Below are positions 1-8,194 of a stretch of DNA of 64,000 nt, one piece after another. The notes beneath the pieces are model-generated. The model saw nothing but the letters and a program-made list of their open reading frames with translations, did no database searches and was not told where the DNA came from. The position numbers and the translations under genes are program-made. Within the stretch, counting starts at the first letter, position 1. The number at the start of each line of letters is the position of its first letter. Origin of the DNA: DAISJI01 sp964559835 (GTDB taxonomy: Bacteria > Acidobacteriota > Terriglobia > Terriglobales > Acidobacteriaceae); contig CAZLJE010000025.1 in the NCBI GenBank assembly GCA_964559835.1, positions 17,162-81,161 of the forward strand, in the 5' to 3' direction.

Positions 1-860
1 TTCGTCAATCCGCACTTCTCCGCCGTCACCTGCGCCAACTTCTCCGCGACGATATACACCTCGCCGCCCGACAGCAGCCCTACGTACTCTTCATCAGGGT
101 GATACGCCACTGCCATCGAAGCCGGCAGCGTCCACGGCGTCGTTGTCCAGATGATCGTGTTGACGGTTTTTCCCGCGAGCGCCGGGTCGATCTGCGCCGG
201 ATCGCTCGTCATGCGGTACTTCACCCAGATGCTCGGGCTCGTGTGGTTCGCGTATTCGACTTCCGCTTCCGCCAGCGCGGTGTGGTCGTGGATGCACCAG
301 TACACCGGGCGCAGGCCCTTGTACACCGCGCCTTGCTCGACGAACCGGTACAGCGTCTCGATGACGGTCGCCTCGTACTCCGGCGCCATCGTCAAGTACG
401 GCTTTTCCCACCGCCCCAGTACGCCGATGCGCTTGAACTGCGACCGCTGGAGATCGAGGTATTTCTGTGCGTATACCCGGCACGCCTTGCGCACATCGGC
501 CGGGTCCATCTCGAGTTTCTTGCGCCCGAGCGCCTCGTCGACCTTGATCTCGATCGGCAGGCCGTGGCAGTCCCACCCCGGAATGTACGGCGAGTCGAAC
601 CCGGCCATCGTCTTTGATTTGACGACAAAATCCTTCAATGACTTATTCAGCGCGTGTCCCAGGTGGATAGGTCCGTTGGCATAAGGCGGCCCGTCATGCA
701 GGACATACTTCGGCGCACCGCTCCGCGCCTCGCGGATGCGCTCGTAAATGCCCATTTCCTCCCACCGGGCGAGCATTTTGGGCTCGTTCTGCGGCAGGTT
801 TGCCTTCATGGGAAACTCGGTTTTGGGCAGGTTCAGTGTTGCTTTCAGTTCTGGCGGCAC
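1..860 (-). CDS. ileS: Isoleucyl-tRNA synthetase, N-terminal part (3' end beyond window)
   Basis: Class I aminoacyl-tRNA synthetase charging tRNA-Ile in the cytosol. Reading the minus strand gives about 286 residues. They carry the HIGH-class motif near residues 45-60 (PPYANGPIHLGHALNKSLKD), the GWDCHGLPIE segment typical of the family, and the start of the CP1 editing domain (NTIIWTTTPWTLPAS). The full protein is normally over 900 residues, so most of it lies left of position 1. I chose the GTG at 858-860 because a GGAGAAG Shine-Dalgarno lies about 7 bases upstream and an in-frame stop lies just beyond it. The next internal ATG would remove 17 residues. The family identification is secure; the exact start is less so. 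Confidence 0.93.
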   Translation of the reverse strand, partial: MPPELKATLNLPKTEFPMKANLPQNEPKMLARWEEMGIYERIREARSGAPKYVLHDGPPYANGPIHLGHALNKSLKDFVVKSKTMAGFDSPYIPGWDCHGLPIEIKVDEALGRKKLEMDPADVRKACRVYAQKYLDLQRSQFKRIGVLGRWEKPYLTMAPEYEATVIETLYRFVEQGAVYKGLRPVYWCIHDHTALAEAEVEYANHTSPSIWVKYRMTSDPAQIDPALAGKTVNTIIWTTTPWTLPASMAVAYHPDEEYVGLLSGGEVYIVAEKLAQVTAEKCGLT

Positions 861-1353
861 CTCTGTGGCTTCTCCAATGTTCTGAGTATCTTCTCATTAT
901 AGCGACTTAATGTTCGGTAGAAGATTCGTCACCCCCGGTGTAATTTCTGCTGCCTCCTTTGGTAACTGCTTCATTCCGAAACATCCGCGGCCTATTCGTG
1001 TTCTCTCTCATGGCGCAAGCTATCTCTGGGGTACTAAGGCCCTAAATCACGAGCCATTAACGTTCGGTGATGCCCGGCAGGCATCTAAACCGGACGTGCC
1101 AAGTTGTTGTTGCCGTCGCGATTGGCTGCACAACCAACACTGATCATGAGTTCCGGCGGCAGTCCGGTAGCCAGAAGTGGGAATCCGATGACCAACATTG
1201 AGCAACTCCGGACGTACCCGCTCTCGCAAGCCCAGAACTCAGGGCATCAGCAGAGGTTCTGACTTGGCACGTAATGTGCTCACCGAGTAGCTGTAGAGCG
1301 CAGCCTTTCGGCGACTCTGAGCAAGGGACCGAACCCTGGGAAACAACGGTACT
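861..1353. other. Intergenic region between ileS and the TonB-type gene
   Basis: About 490 bases between divergently oriented genes. Short ORFs exist on both strands (for example 910-1143 +, 1144-1386 -) but they have no recognisable domain, signal or ribosome binding site. I see no clear promoter, terminator or RNA gene. Promoters for both ileS and the TonB-type gene are expected here. Confidence 0.4.
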
Positions 1354-2373
1354 ATGGCATATCAGGCTCTCACACCTCCGTCGCAATACCAGTCACCGAG
1401 GCCAGCCCCCGATCTCAACTTCCTGGTCAAGTCCGACCAGTTCGACCAGTCGCTATGGCAGTCCATCAAGCAGCAGATCCATGAGCGGCTGCACCCGGAA
1501 AAGCTGCCCCCGTTGCATTTGACATCGCGGCCTGTCCAGGTGCGCGAGATCTGGGGCGCCTACAACTACAAGAAGCGCGGTGTGCTGACGTCGACCCTCC
1601 TGCACATGGCGGCGATCGGGGCCATCGTCGGCTTGACGATTGCCGGACGCTCGGTCGTGCAGCAGGTCAAACACGAGGAATCCGTTCAACTGGTTGCCCC
1701 TGATGTCTCCGAGTACATGCCGCTGTCGAGCAAGAAGAACGACACGCTGGCCGGCGGTGGTGGCGGCGGCGATCGCGACAAGATCCAGGCGCCTCGTGGA
1801 CGTTTACCCAAGTTCGCCATGGAACAGATCACGCCCCCTGCGATGGTGATCCGCAACGATCACCCGAAGCTGGCGGTTGAGCCGACGATCGTCATGCCTC
1901 CGCAGGTGAAGATCGCCTCCGCGGCGTTGCCGAACCTCGGTGACCCCAAGGCGCCCATTATCGCGGGCCCGCCTTCCAACGGCACCGGGTCCGGTGGCGG
2001 CATCGGTTCGGGTAACGGCGGCGGTATCGGGAGCGGCGAAGGTCCCGGCCTCGGCCCCGGACGTGGCGGTGGCACGGGCGGGGGCATTTTCAAGGTCGGC
2101 GGCGGCGTCTCGGCTCCGCGCGCGATCTTTACGCCCGATCCCGAATATTCGGAAGAAGCCCGCAAGGCGAAGTACCAGGGCACCTGCGTCCTCTGGCTGA
2201 TCGTCGGTCCCGACGGCCGTCCGCGCGACGTGAAGGTCGCCCGCACCCTGGGCATGGGCCTCGACCAGAAGGCGATTGAGGCTGTCCGCAACTGGAAGTT
2301 CGAGCCGGCCATGAAGGACGGCCACGCCGTGGCGGTGCAGATCAACGTCGAAGTGAATTTCCGGCTGTACTGA
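1354..2373 (+). CDS. TonB-family energy transducer protein
   Basis: 339 residues with the layout of a TonB-type protein. There is a cytosolic N-terminal tail of about 77 residues, one membrane segment at about 78-97, and a periplasmic linker that becomes very Gly-rich at about 205-250. The C-terminal TonB_C domain spans about 255-339 (signatures YPEYSEEARKAKYQG-like, VVGPDGRPRDVKV-like and AVRNWKFEPA). Such proteins carry proton-motive energy from ExbB/ExbD to outer-membrane receptors. The long N-terminal tail before the membrane helix is unlike E. coli TonB and resembles the GltJ/AgmX-like or 'energy transducer TonB' proteins of acidobacteria. It stands alone, and the only ExbD in the window is 20 kb away. 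The ATG lacks a strong ribosome binding site, so a different start is possible. A strong terminator follows. Confidence 0.85.
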   Translation: MAYQALTPPSQYQSPRPAPDLNFLVKSDQFDQSLWQSIKQQIHERLHPEKLPPLHLTSRPVQVREIWGAYNYKKRGVLTSTLLHMAAIGAIVGLTIAGRSVVQQVKHEESVQLVAPDVSEYMPLSSKKNDTLAGGGGGGDRDKIQAPRGRLPKFAMEQITPPAMVIRNDHPKLAVEPTIVMPPQVKIASAALPNLGDPKAPIIAGPPSNGTGSGGGIGSGNGGGIGSGEGPGLGPGRGGGTGGGIFKVGGGVSAPRAIFTPDPEYSEEARKAKYQGTCVLWLIVGPDGRPRDVKVARTLGMGLDQKAIEAVRNWKFEPAMKDGHAVAVQINVEVNFRLY

Positions 2374-2384
2374 TTGTTGTGTAG

Positions 2385-2404
2385 CCCGGCCGCCTTCGGC
2401 CGGG
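2385..2404. repeat. GC-rich hairpin after the TonB-type gene
   Basis: Perfect inverted repeat CCCGGCCG - CCTT - CGGCCGGG. It begins 12 bases after the TonB-type stop codon and lacks a T-tract. It may be a 3' mRNA stabilising hairpin or a REP-type unit. Confidence 0.5.
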
Positions 2405-2446
2405 ACCTTGAAAAGTTCGTTCAACCACGCGAACTCAGCCGAAATC

Positions 2447-2483
2447 AAACGGGAGAAGCGAACCTGCTTCTCCCGTTTCGTTT
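2447..2483 (+). terminator. Rho-independent terminator
   Basis: 12-bp perfect stem (AAACGGGAGAAG / CTTCTCCCGTTT) with an 8-base loop, followed by CGTTT. It ends the TonB-type transcript and insulates the kinase gene downstream. Confidence 0.8.
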
Positions 2484-2530
2484 AGCCGCTCAATGAGCTT
2501 ACGCTCGCGGTAAGCGCACCCCCGCGAAAA

Positions 2531-2545
2531 TTCCGGATTCCGGAA
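2531..2545. promoter_or_regulatory. Short dyad upstream of the hybrid kinase
   Basis: Perfect dyad TTCCGG-ATT-CCGGAA. It lies just upstream of a weak sigma-70-like pair (TTGTGG at 2560-2565, TGTATT at 2583-2588, 17-base spacer) that would serve the kinase operon. Its role as an operator is only inferred from position. Confidence 0.3.
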
Positions 2546-2668
2546 CAGAATCGAATTTGTTGTGGACTAAGCCCACCTTTTGTGTATTGTTCAACTTAGG
2601 TGGGGGCAGCACTTTATTGGGACGATAACAGGAGCTCTTAGCTTCTTGCTGAGCGCTTGGGGTGAGAT

Positions 2669-5212
2669 ATGTCTCGGTCGGCCAACGGTTCGGTCCAAAG
2701 CAGGAGTTTCGTTCGCACCTACCTCGTCGCCATTGCATTGGCGGCACTCCCTCTTTCCGCTTTCATCATCGGCGCCCACGATCTGTTGAGGAGGGAGACC
2801 TCGAAAAGGCTCGTCACCCAGAGCTCTCGCTCCGGCCAGATGTTTGCCGGCCTCATGGAGCGGCCGCTGCTGGAGAGCTCCTCTTTCCTGCAGGCATTCG
2901 CGGAGCGGCCGGATGTCATTGGGCTTTGGCAGAGAAGGAACTACGAGGAGCTAAACGGGGCGCTAGTGCGAGCGCACCAGCTCCGCCCCGATTTCATATC
3001 CGTGGCGCTTTACGACGCTTCTGGCACGGTCCGCTCCGCCTCGCCGGCAAACGCGGTCCTGCTTGGGACCAACTATCATTTTGCCGACGTTCTTGCCAAG
3101 GTAAAGCTTGCCAAGGTAAAGGATTCGGGGCGGCCGTTTGTTTCGCCTGTCTTCACGCTCCCGAACACTTCCGCGTACGCCGTGGCGATTGCCATTCCCG
3201 TGCGCGACCCACAAGGCGCATTGCTGGGCATTGCTGTCGGCGAACAAACACTCGACACCGTGACCCATGACATCTACGCCTATACGACCGAGGAAAACAA
3301 CTCTCTGATCTTCATCGTAGATGCGGACGGCCAGATATTCGGCAAGCATGGCAAGCAGTTCTCCCTGGTTCCGGGTAATCGTGCTCTCGTCGACCGGCTC
3401 ACGAAAGACAGTCACAGAGATACTGGCGAACGCATCAGGCTTGGTTCCCAGGACGTCATTGCCGCCTATGTGCCCATCCAGTCGATCGGGTGGGGAGTGC
3501 TGGTCAGCGTACCCGTCGCCGCCCTCGATCGCTCGCTGTGGACCGTGGAGCGCCAATTTGGGATGTTCGGCGGAGTCCTGTTGCTGCTTGGGGTGGGGGC
3601 TGGCTTCATCGTCGCTGCCGCCTTCCAGAAGTTCCGCGTCCGCGAAGAACTTTACCAGGCTCAGATCGAGCAACAGAACCGTGCCCTCGATCAGCGGCGC
3701 GCCGAAGCGGAAAAAGCGAACTCTCTCAAGAGCAAGTTCCTCGCCAACATGAGCCACGAGCTGCGCACGCCTCTCAACTCCATCCTCGGTTTCTCCGAGC
3801 TTCTGCAGGACCAGTCGGCGGGCCCTCTCAATGACAAGCAGACGCGCTGGATCGCCAACGTGCGCGTCGCCGGCAGGCACCTGTTGCAACTGATCAACGA
3901 CATCCTAGACCTGGCAAAGATCGAAGCCGGCCAACTCCGCATCGATCCGGAGTCCTTTGTTCTGTCCGCTGCCCTGCCTGAAGTGCTCACCGTCATCCGT
4001 CCGCTGGCGATGGCGAAGCACATCGAGATCCATCAATCGGTCGACCCCGCTCTGGTTATCTCGGCGGACCGCGTTCGCCTGAAGCAGGTCCTGTACAACC
4101 TGCTCAGCAATGCCGTGAAGTTCAGTCCCCCCAGCACGGCGATCTCGCTATCGGCCACTGCAGAAGATTCGTACTGCCGCATCACCATACGCGATCAGGG
4201 TGTCGGCATTCCCGCGGACAAGCTGGACGTCATCTTCGAAGAGTTCAGTCAACTCGACGAGAGCACCGAAGAATCCGTCACTAAGGGGACTGGCCTCGGG
4301 CTGGCGATCTCCAGGCGTCTGATTGAAAGCCAGGGCGGCAAGATCACGGTCTCGAGCGAGGTTGGGAAGGGGACTGAGTTCACGTTCACTTTACCTATCG
4401 CCAAAATGGTCGGACCGGTCCCGAGCGCGGAGCTGTCGGTTGCAGCGGAGCGGACGCGCCCCCTGGTGCTGATCATCGACGACGAGGCCACCGCGCTCGA
4501 GTTGTTGTCCGAACATTTGAAGGCCGCCGGCTATGACATCGCCGTGGCCATCACCGTGCGCGATGGCTTGGAGGGCGCGCGGACGTTGACGCCCGACGCT
4601 ATAACCCTCGATGTCCTCATGCCGAGCGGAAGCGGCTGGGCCGTACTCGCGGAATTGAAGAGCGATCCCGTGACCGCCCGCATCCCGATCGTTGTGGTTT
4701 CCATCCTGGACCGGAAGGACGTCGGCTTTGCGCTCGGCGCCAACGACTACCTCGTCAAGCCGGTACAGAAGGACCTGCTCATCGAGACCATGCTGCGCCT
4801 GCTTTCCGGGCGCGAAGGCCAGGCCCGGATCCTGATCATCGAAGATAATCCGGCGGACCTCCAGGTGATGACGGAGATGGCGCGCAATATCGGTTATCTC
4901 ACCGACGCCGCCGTCACCGGAACCGAGGGCCTGGAGAAGTTGAAGAGCAAGCCGCACGCCGTGCTCCTCGACATCATGCTGCCGGACATGAATGGCCTGG
5001 AGATCCTCGGCCGCATTCGTGCAGACCCCGAATATCGCGACCTGCCTGTCGTGATCGTGACCGCTAAGGAATTGGGACGTGAGGAAATGAAGGTCATCGA
5101 GAAGTTTGCCACCGCGAACGTCCGCAAGACCGACGCCTGGAAGGACGATTTGCTCCAGCGCATGCAGGCCGCGATCGCGAAAAAGCGTTCCAGTGCGAGA
5201 GAATCGGCGTGA
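2669..5212 (+). CDS. Hybrid sensor histidine kinase with two receiver domains
   Basis: 847-residue membrane kinase. TM1 at about 15-37 and TM2 at about 290-315 flank a periplasmic dCache-like sensor region. A short coiled coil then leads into HisKA with H-box NMSHELRTPLN (His363 predicted phospho-acceptor) and HATPase_c with the N (LSNAVKFS), G1 (DQGVGIP) and G2 (GTGLGLAIS) boxes. Two receiver domains follow, at about 597-710 (Asp648) and about 718-840 (Asp768). The second has the conserved Lys but not the usual following Pro. A tandem 15-bp duplication lies in the sensor region (3092-3121). The stop overlaps the start of the response regulator, so the two are co-translated. The good ribosome binding site GGGGTGAG precedes the ATG. 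The signal sensed is unknown. Confidence 0.92.
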   Translation: MSRSANGSVQSRSFVRTYLVAIALAALPLSAFIIGAHDLLRRETSKRLVTQSSRSGQMFAGLMERPLLESSSFLQAFAERPDVIGLWQRRNYEELNGALVRAHQLRPDFISVALYDASGTVRSASPANAVLLGTNYHFADVLAKVKLAKVKDSGRPFVSPVFTLPNTSAYAVAIAIPVRDPQGALLGIAVGEQTLDTVTHDIYAYTTEENNSLIFIVDADGQIFGKHGKQFSLVPGNRALVDRLTKDSHRDTGERIRLGSQDVIAAYVPIQSIGWGVLVSVPVAALDRSLWTVERQFGMFGGVLLLLGVGAGFIVAAAFQKFRVREELYQAQIEQQNRALDQRRAEAEKANSLKSKFLANMSHELRTPLNSILGFSELLQDQSAGPLNDKQTRWIANVRVAGRHLLQLINDILDLAKIEAGQLRIDPESFVLSAALPEVLTVIRPLAMAKHIEIHQSVDPALVISADRVRLKQVLYNLLSNAVKFSPPSTAISLSATAEDSYCRITIRDQGVGIPADKLDVIFEEFSQLDESTEESVTKGTGLGLAISRRLIESQGGKITVSSEVGKGTEFTFTLPIAKMVGPVPSAELSVAAERTRPLVLIIDDEATALELLSEHLKAAGYDIAVAITVRDGLEGARTLTPDAITLDVLMPSGSGWAVLAELKSDPVTARIPIVVVSILDRKDVGFALGANDYLVKPVQKDLLIETMLRLLSGREGQARILIIEDNPADLQVMTEMARNIGYLTDAAVTGTEGLEKLKSKPHAVLLDIMLPDMNGLEILGRIRADPEYRDLPVVIVTAKELGREEMKVIEKFATANVRKTDAWKDDLLQRMQAAIAKKRSSARESA
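3092..3121 (+). repeat. Tandem 15-bp in-frame duplication inside the kinase gene
   Basis: CTTGCCAAGGTAAAG occurs twice back to back and encodes LAKVK-LAKVK in the periplasmic sensor region. Perfect identity suggests a recent slippage event that keeps the reading frame. Confidence 0.85.
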
Positions 5213-5580
5213 CCAGGATCCTCATCGCCGACGACGAGGAAATGAACCGCGAAGTGTTGCGTGAACTCCTGCAATTACAAGGTTTCGAAGTACGCGAAGC
5301 CGCTAATGGCCAGCAAGCGGTCGACGCCGCCAGGAGCGATCCTCCCGACATCATCCTGATGGATATCCGCATGCCGCACGTCGACGGATTTGCGGCTTTG
5401 GAGAAACTGCGCTCCTCGCCCGCCACCGCCGCCATTCCCGTCGTCGCCGTCACCGCGTTTGCCATGGATTCCGACCGCCATCGCGCCCTGATGGCGGGCT
5501 TCAACGCTTACATCAGCAAACCCGTAGAATTCCCGTTGCTGCTGAAGACCATTCGTCAATTGTTGCCAAGCGAACCGTAG
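5209..5580 (+). CDS. Single-domain response regulator (DivK-like)
   Basis: 123 residues consisting only of a receiver domain: acidic pair DDE at 8-10, phospho-acceptor Asp52 (LMDIRMP), Thr in the VVAVTAFAM strand, and Lys in YISKPVEF. It has no output domain, so it probably acts by protein contact, as DivK or CheY do, or as a phosphotransfer intermediate for the upstream hybrid kinase. It starts with GTG inside the kinase stop (GTGA overlap), which indicates translational coupling. Confidence 0.9.
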   Translation: MTRILIADDEEMNREVLRELLQLQGFEVREAANGQQAVDAARSDPPDIILMDIRMPHVDGFAALEKLRSSPATAAIPVVAVTAFAMDSDRHRALMAGFNAYISKPVEFPLLLKTIRQLLPSEP

Positions 5581-5713
5581 TACAGTTTGATTCGTGTACT
5601 AACCAGGCTTGCCTGGTGACACAAGGCGTGCTTAACCAAGCGTCAAGCCGAAATAAAACTTCGACTGCCAAACATCTCCGCAACGTCAACACTCGACTCG
5701 AATCCAACGTAGC

Positions 5714-6505
5714 ATGGACTTACAGGTTCGGGATAAATCCGCATTCATCAGCGGTTCTACCGCGGGCATCGGGTTCGCCATCGCGGAAGCTCTCGCACGC
5801 GAGGGCGCCCATGTCGTGATCAATGGTCGGACCGAAGAGCGCGCACGACGGGCGATCCAGAAGCTCGAGAACGTCGGCGTCGGCTCCGTAGAAGGCGTCG
5901 CTGCGGATTTCAGCTCCGCCGCGGGAGCGGAGCGGGTGCTCCGCGCCGCCCCTGACGTCGATATCCTCGTCAACAACGTCGGCATCTTCGAGCCCAAACC
6001 GTTCGAGGAGATCCCCGACGAGGACTGGTTCCGCTTCTTCGAAGTCAACGTCATGAGCGGTGTCCGGTTATCGCGCCACTACCTCCCCCGGATGAAACAA
6101 CGCGGCTGGGGACGCATTGTGTTTATCTCCAGCGAATCGGCGCTGCAGATTCCGGCGGAGATGGTCCACTACGGCATGACCAAAACGGCGCAATTGGCGG
6201 TTGCCCGGGGAATGGCGGAGACGACTGCGGGAACTAACGTCACCGTGAACTCCGTTTTGGCGGGACCGACCGCGTCGGAGGGCGTCGGCGAATTCGTCGA
6301 CCGGCTCGCGGCGGAGCGGAAGATATCAAAGGCGGAATTGGAGAGGGAGTTCTTTCGCACCGCGCGGCCTTCCTCGCTGCTGCAGCGCTTTGCCGAACCG
6401 TCTGAGGTGGCTTCGGTCGTCGCCTTTCTGTGCAGTCCTCTTGCGTCGGCCATCAACGGAGCCGCCGTGCGCGCCGACGGCGGCGTAGTCCGCGCCATCG
6501 CCTGA
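5714..6505 (+). CDS. SDR-family NAD(P)-dependent oxidoreductase
   Basis: 263 residues with a complete classical short-chain dehydrogenase layout. The nucleotide-binding motif GSTAGIG is at 14-20, NNVG at 87-90, and the catalytic Ser (about 140) - Tyr153 - Lys157 set is in ISSES...HYGMTK. The C-terminal segment FLCSPLASAINGAAVRADGG is typical of the FabG-like/3-oxoacyl-ACP reductase-like branch. The substrate cannot be told from the sequence. It stands alone, 130 bases after the response regulator, and is followed by dispersed repeats. Confidence 0.9.
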   Translation: MDLQVRDKSAFISGSTAGIGFAIAEALAREGAHVVINGRTEERARRAIQKLENVGVGSVEGVAADFSSAAGAERVLRAAPDVDILVNNVGIFEPKPFEEIPDEDWFRFFEVNVMSGVRLSRHYLPRMKQRGWGRIVFISSESALQIPAEMVHYGMTKTAQLAVARGMAETTAGTNVTVNSVLAGPTASEGVGEFVDRLAAERKISKAELEREFFRTARPSSLLQRFAEPSEVASVVAFLCSPLASAINGAAVRADGGVVRAIA

Positions 6506-6967
6506 TCTCTCCTTCGTAGCGCCGGCGTCTCGCCTGCCACGGCACTCTTCACCGGTAGCACCGGCGTCCCGCCGGTCACGTACACTCTGAACTCCTCGCC
6601 ATCGTGAAACCGTCGTGACCAACGTGTGAACCGGTTTTCCCGATTACTGACTTCCCCGCCTTATCACGACCCAATGTGGTCCACATCACATACAGCTTCC
6701 GCCGAAGCCGGTATTCTGACTAAGCACGCTAGCGTGCCCAGTGTGGTGTCTCTAACCGCCCCATTTGCTCTTTGATAATTTTTCCGACTCGACGAGATTG
6801 TCCGATTGTGCCTGCACATCCCCTTGGGACTGGCCTGTGGGATATCTTCGGTTTTGGCCGACTTTTTGTGGGACGCCTGGGACAAGGGGGGAGGGGGTAT
6901 GTGGGACTCTAAGGTTTACTAAATAATAAGTCTTGGCACTATCCCCTGAGCCATGCGCCAGGTGTTG
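6506..6967. other. Intergenic region holding dispersed repeats
   Basis: About 460 bases between convergent genes. The left third contains two GTAGC-type palindromic repeats (listed separately). The remainder, including a purine-rich run near 6885-6900, shows no convincing gene. The ORF at 6664-6885 on the minus strand has no recognisable features. No clear terminator was found for the iron operon. Confidence 0.4.
6516..6579. repeat. Two REP-like palindromic repeats (GTAGC.CCGGCGTC.CGCC)
   Basis: Copy one at 6516-6540 (imperfect) and copy two at 6555-6579 (GTAGCACCGGCGTCCCGCCG then GTCAC). The core CCGGCG - TCC/TCT - CGCCGG can fold. Related copies lie at 9315-9339, 21914-21938 and 60847-60871, so this is a dispersed family in this genome. 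Confidence 0.75.
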
Positions 6968-8194
6968 CTACTTTCGCGCGTGCGCGAACAGCTTGCGCAT
7001 GTTCTCGGCCGCGGGACGCGTGCAGCAGTCGCCCGGCGGGATCGGCGCTCCGTGCGGGCACGTTTTCGGATGTCCGAGGAACGAGCAGATCTTTTCCGTC
7101 GCTTCGGGCGAGAGTACGTGCTCGAACTTGCACGCCTGCTCTTCGACTTCCGATTCGTCCAACATACCGAAGCTCTCGGTGAACAGGACCTCGGCTAATC
7201 GATGCCGCCGGATGACGTCGGCCGCGCGCTTCCGTCCGCGTTCGGTGAACTCGACCATCGTCGTTCCGTCGGCCGGGATTTCGCCCGCATAGATCATGAC
7301 GTCGTGGCAGGGATTGGCAACGTGACGGTGTCCGTGCGGTTCAGCCGGATGCGGCTTTACCGTCACGAGGTCCAACTCGACCATGCGCTCGATTGCGATC
7401 GAGGTCGGCAGCGTTCCCGGACCGTGCACCTCCATGCGCTCGACTTCCGCCAGTTCGCCGTGCTCTTGCAGCACCCAGATCTCTTCGAGCACCTCGTCGA
7501 ACTGCTCGTCATCTTTCAGCGAGAAAGTTTCGCTGAAGGCGATCTTGCCGTGATGAAGTTCGATGCGCCGATCGGCCATGCGCGCCACGACCGGATCGTG
7601 AGTGACCATGACGATGGTCCGTCCTTGCGCATGAAGATCGCGCAACAGGCGCAACACGATCTCTTCGTTCTGCGCGTCGAGATTTCCGGTCGGCTCGTCG
7701 GCAAGCACGATCTTCGGATCGTTGATGAGCGCGCGCGCAATGCACACGCGCTGCTGCTCGCCGCCGGAGAGATGCGCGGGAAGATGCGATGCGCGCTCGC
7801 GCAATCCGACGCGTTGCAGCGCCTCGAGAGCTTCCTTCTCGTCGGTCATGCTGTGGAAGTACTGCGCGAGCATGACATTCTCCAACGCCGTCAGATACGG
7901 AATGAGGTGGAACTGCTGGAAGACGAAGCCGATCTTCTCCGCGCGCACGCGGTTGAGTTCGGAGCCGGAGATGTTGGCGACGTTCGCGCCATCGAGCCAG
8001 ATCTCGCCCGTGCTCGGACGATCAAGGCATCCGATCAGGTTCACCAGCGTGGATTTTCCCGAGCCCGATGGACCCATCATCGCCAGCCACTCGCCCTGCT
8101 CCACGTGCAGCGACACGTTGTCCAGAGCCTTGATGATCCCACCGCCATCTTCCTGCGCCGGATACTGGCGACTGACGTTCACGAGCCGAATCAT
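6968..8194 (-). CDS. ABC transporter ATPase fused to a DtxR-like iron-sensing domain
   Basis: 408 residues. Residues 1-225 are a LolD/MacB-type ATPase: Walker A GPSGSGKST, Q-loop FVFQQFHL, signature LSGGEQQR, Walker B IVLADEPTGNLD and switch His in VTHDP. Residues about 232-400 match a DtxR/MntR family metalloregulator: a weak winged-helix segment, then ERGRKRAADVIRRHRLAEVL and EEQACKFEHVLSPEA. The His/Glu and Cys-x2-Glu-His ligands expected for metal binding are retained. A Cys-rich tail follows (CPHGAPIPPGDCC). The DtxR His98 position is Glu here. It is the last gene of the FTR1 operon: its ATG directly follows the TAA of the permease gene and has a GGGGAGAG ribosome binding site. The DNA-binding helix is poorly conserved, so the domain may regulate the transporter by iron rather than act as a repressor. 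Confidence 0.88.
   Translation of the reverse strand: MIRLVNVSRQYPAQEDGGGIIKALDNVSLHVEQGEWLAMMGPSGSGKSTLVNLIGCLDRPSTGEIWLDGANVANISGSELNRVRAEKIGFVFQQFHLIPYLTALENVMLAQYFHSMTDEKEALEALQRVGLRERASHLPAHLSGGEQQRVCIARALINDPKIVLADEPTGNLDAQNEEIVLRLLRDLHAQGRTIVMVTHDPVVARMADRRIELHHGKIAFSETFSLKDDEQFDEVLEEIWVLQEHGELAEVERMEVHGPGTLPTSIAIERMVELDLVTVKPHPAEPHGHRHVANPCHDVMIYAGEIPADGTTMVEFTERGRKRAADVIRRHRLAEVLFTESFGMLDESEVEEQACKFEHVLSPEATEKICSFLGHPKTCPHGAPIPPGDCCTRPAAENMRKLFAHARK

Noticed and set aside
6664..6885. 73-residue open frame on the minus strand in the repeat-bearing gap
   Set aside because: No ribosome binding site, signal or known domain; the Ser/Lys/Arg-rich composition looks non-coding.
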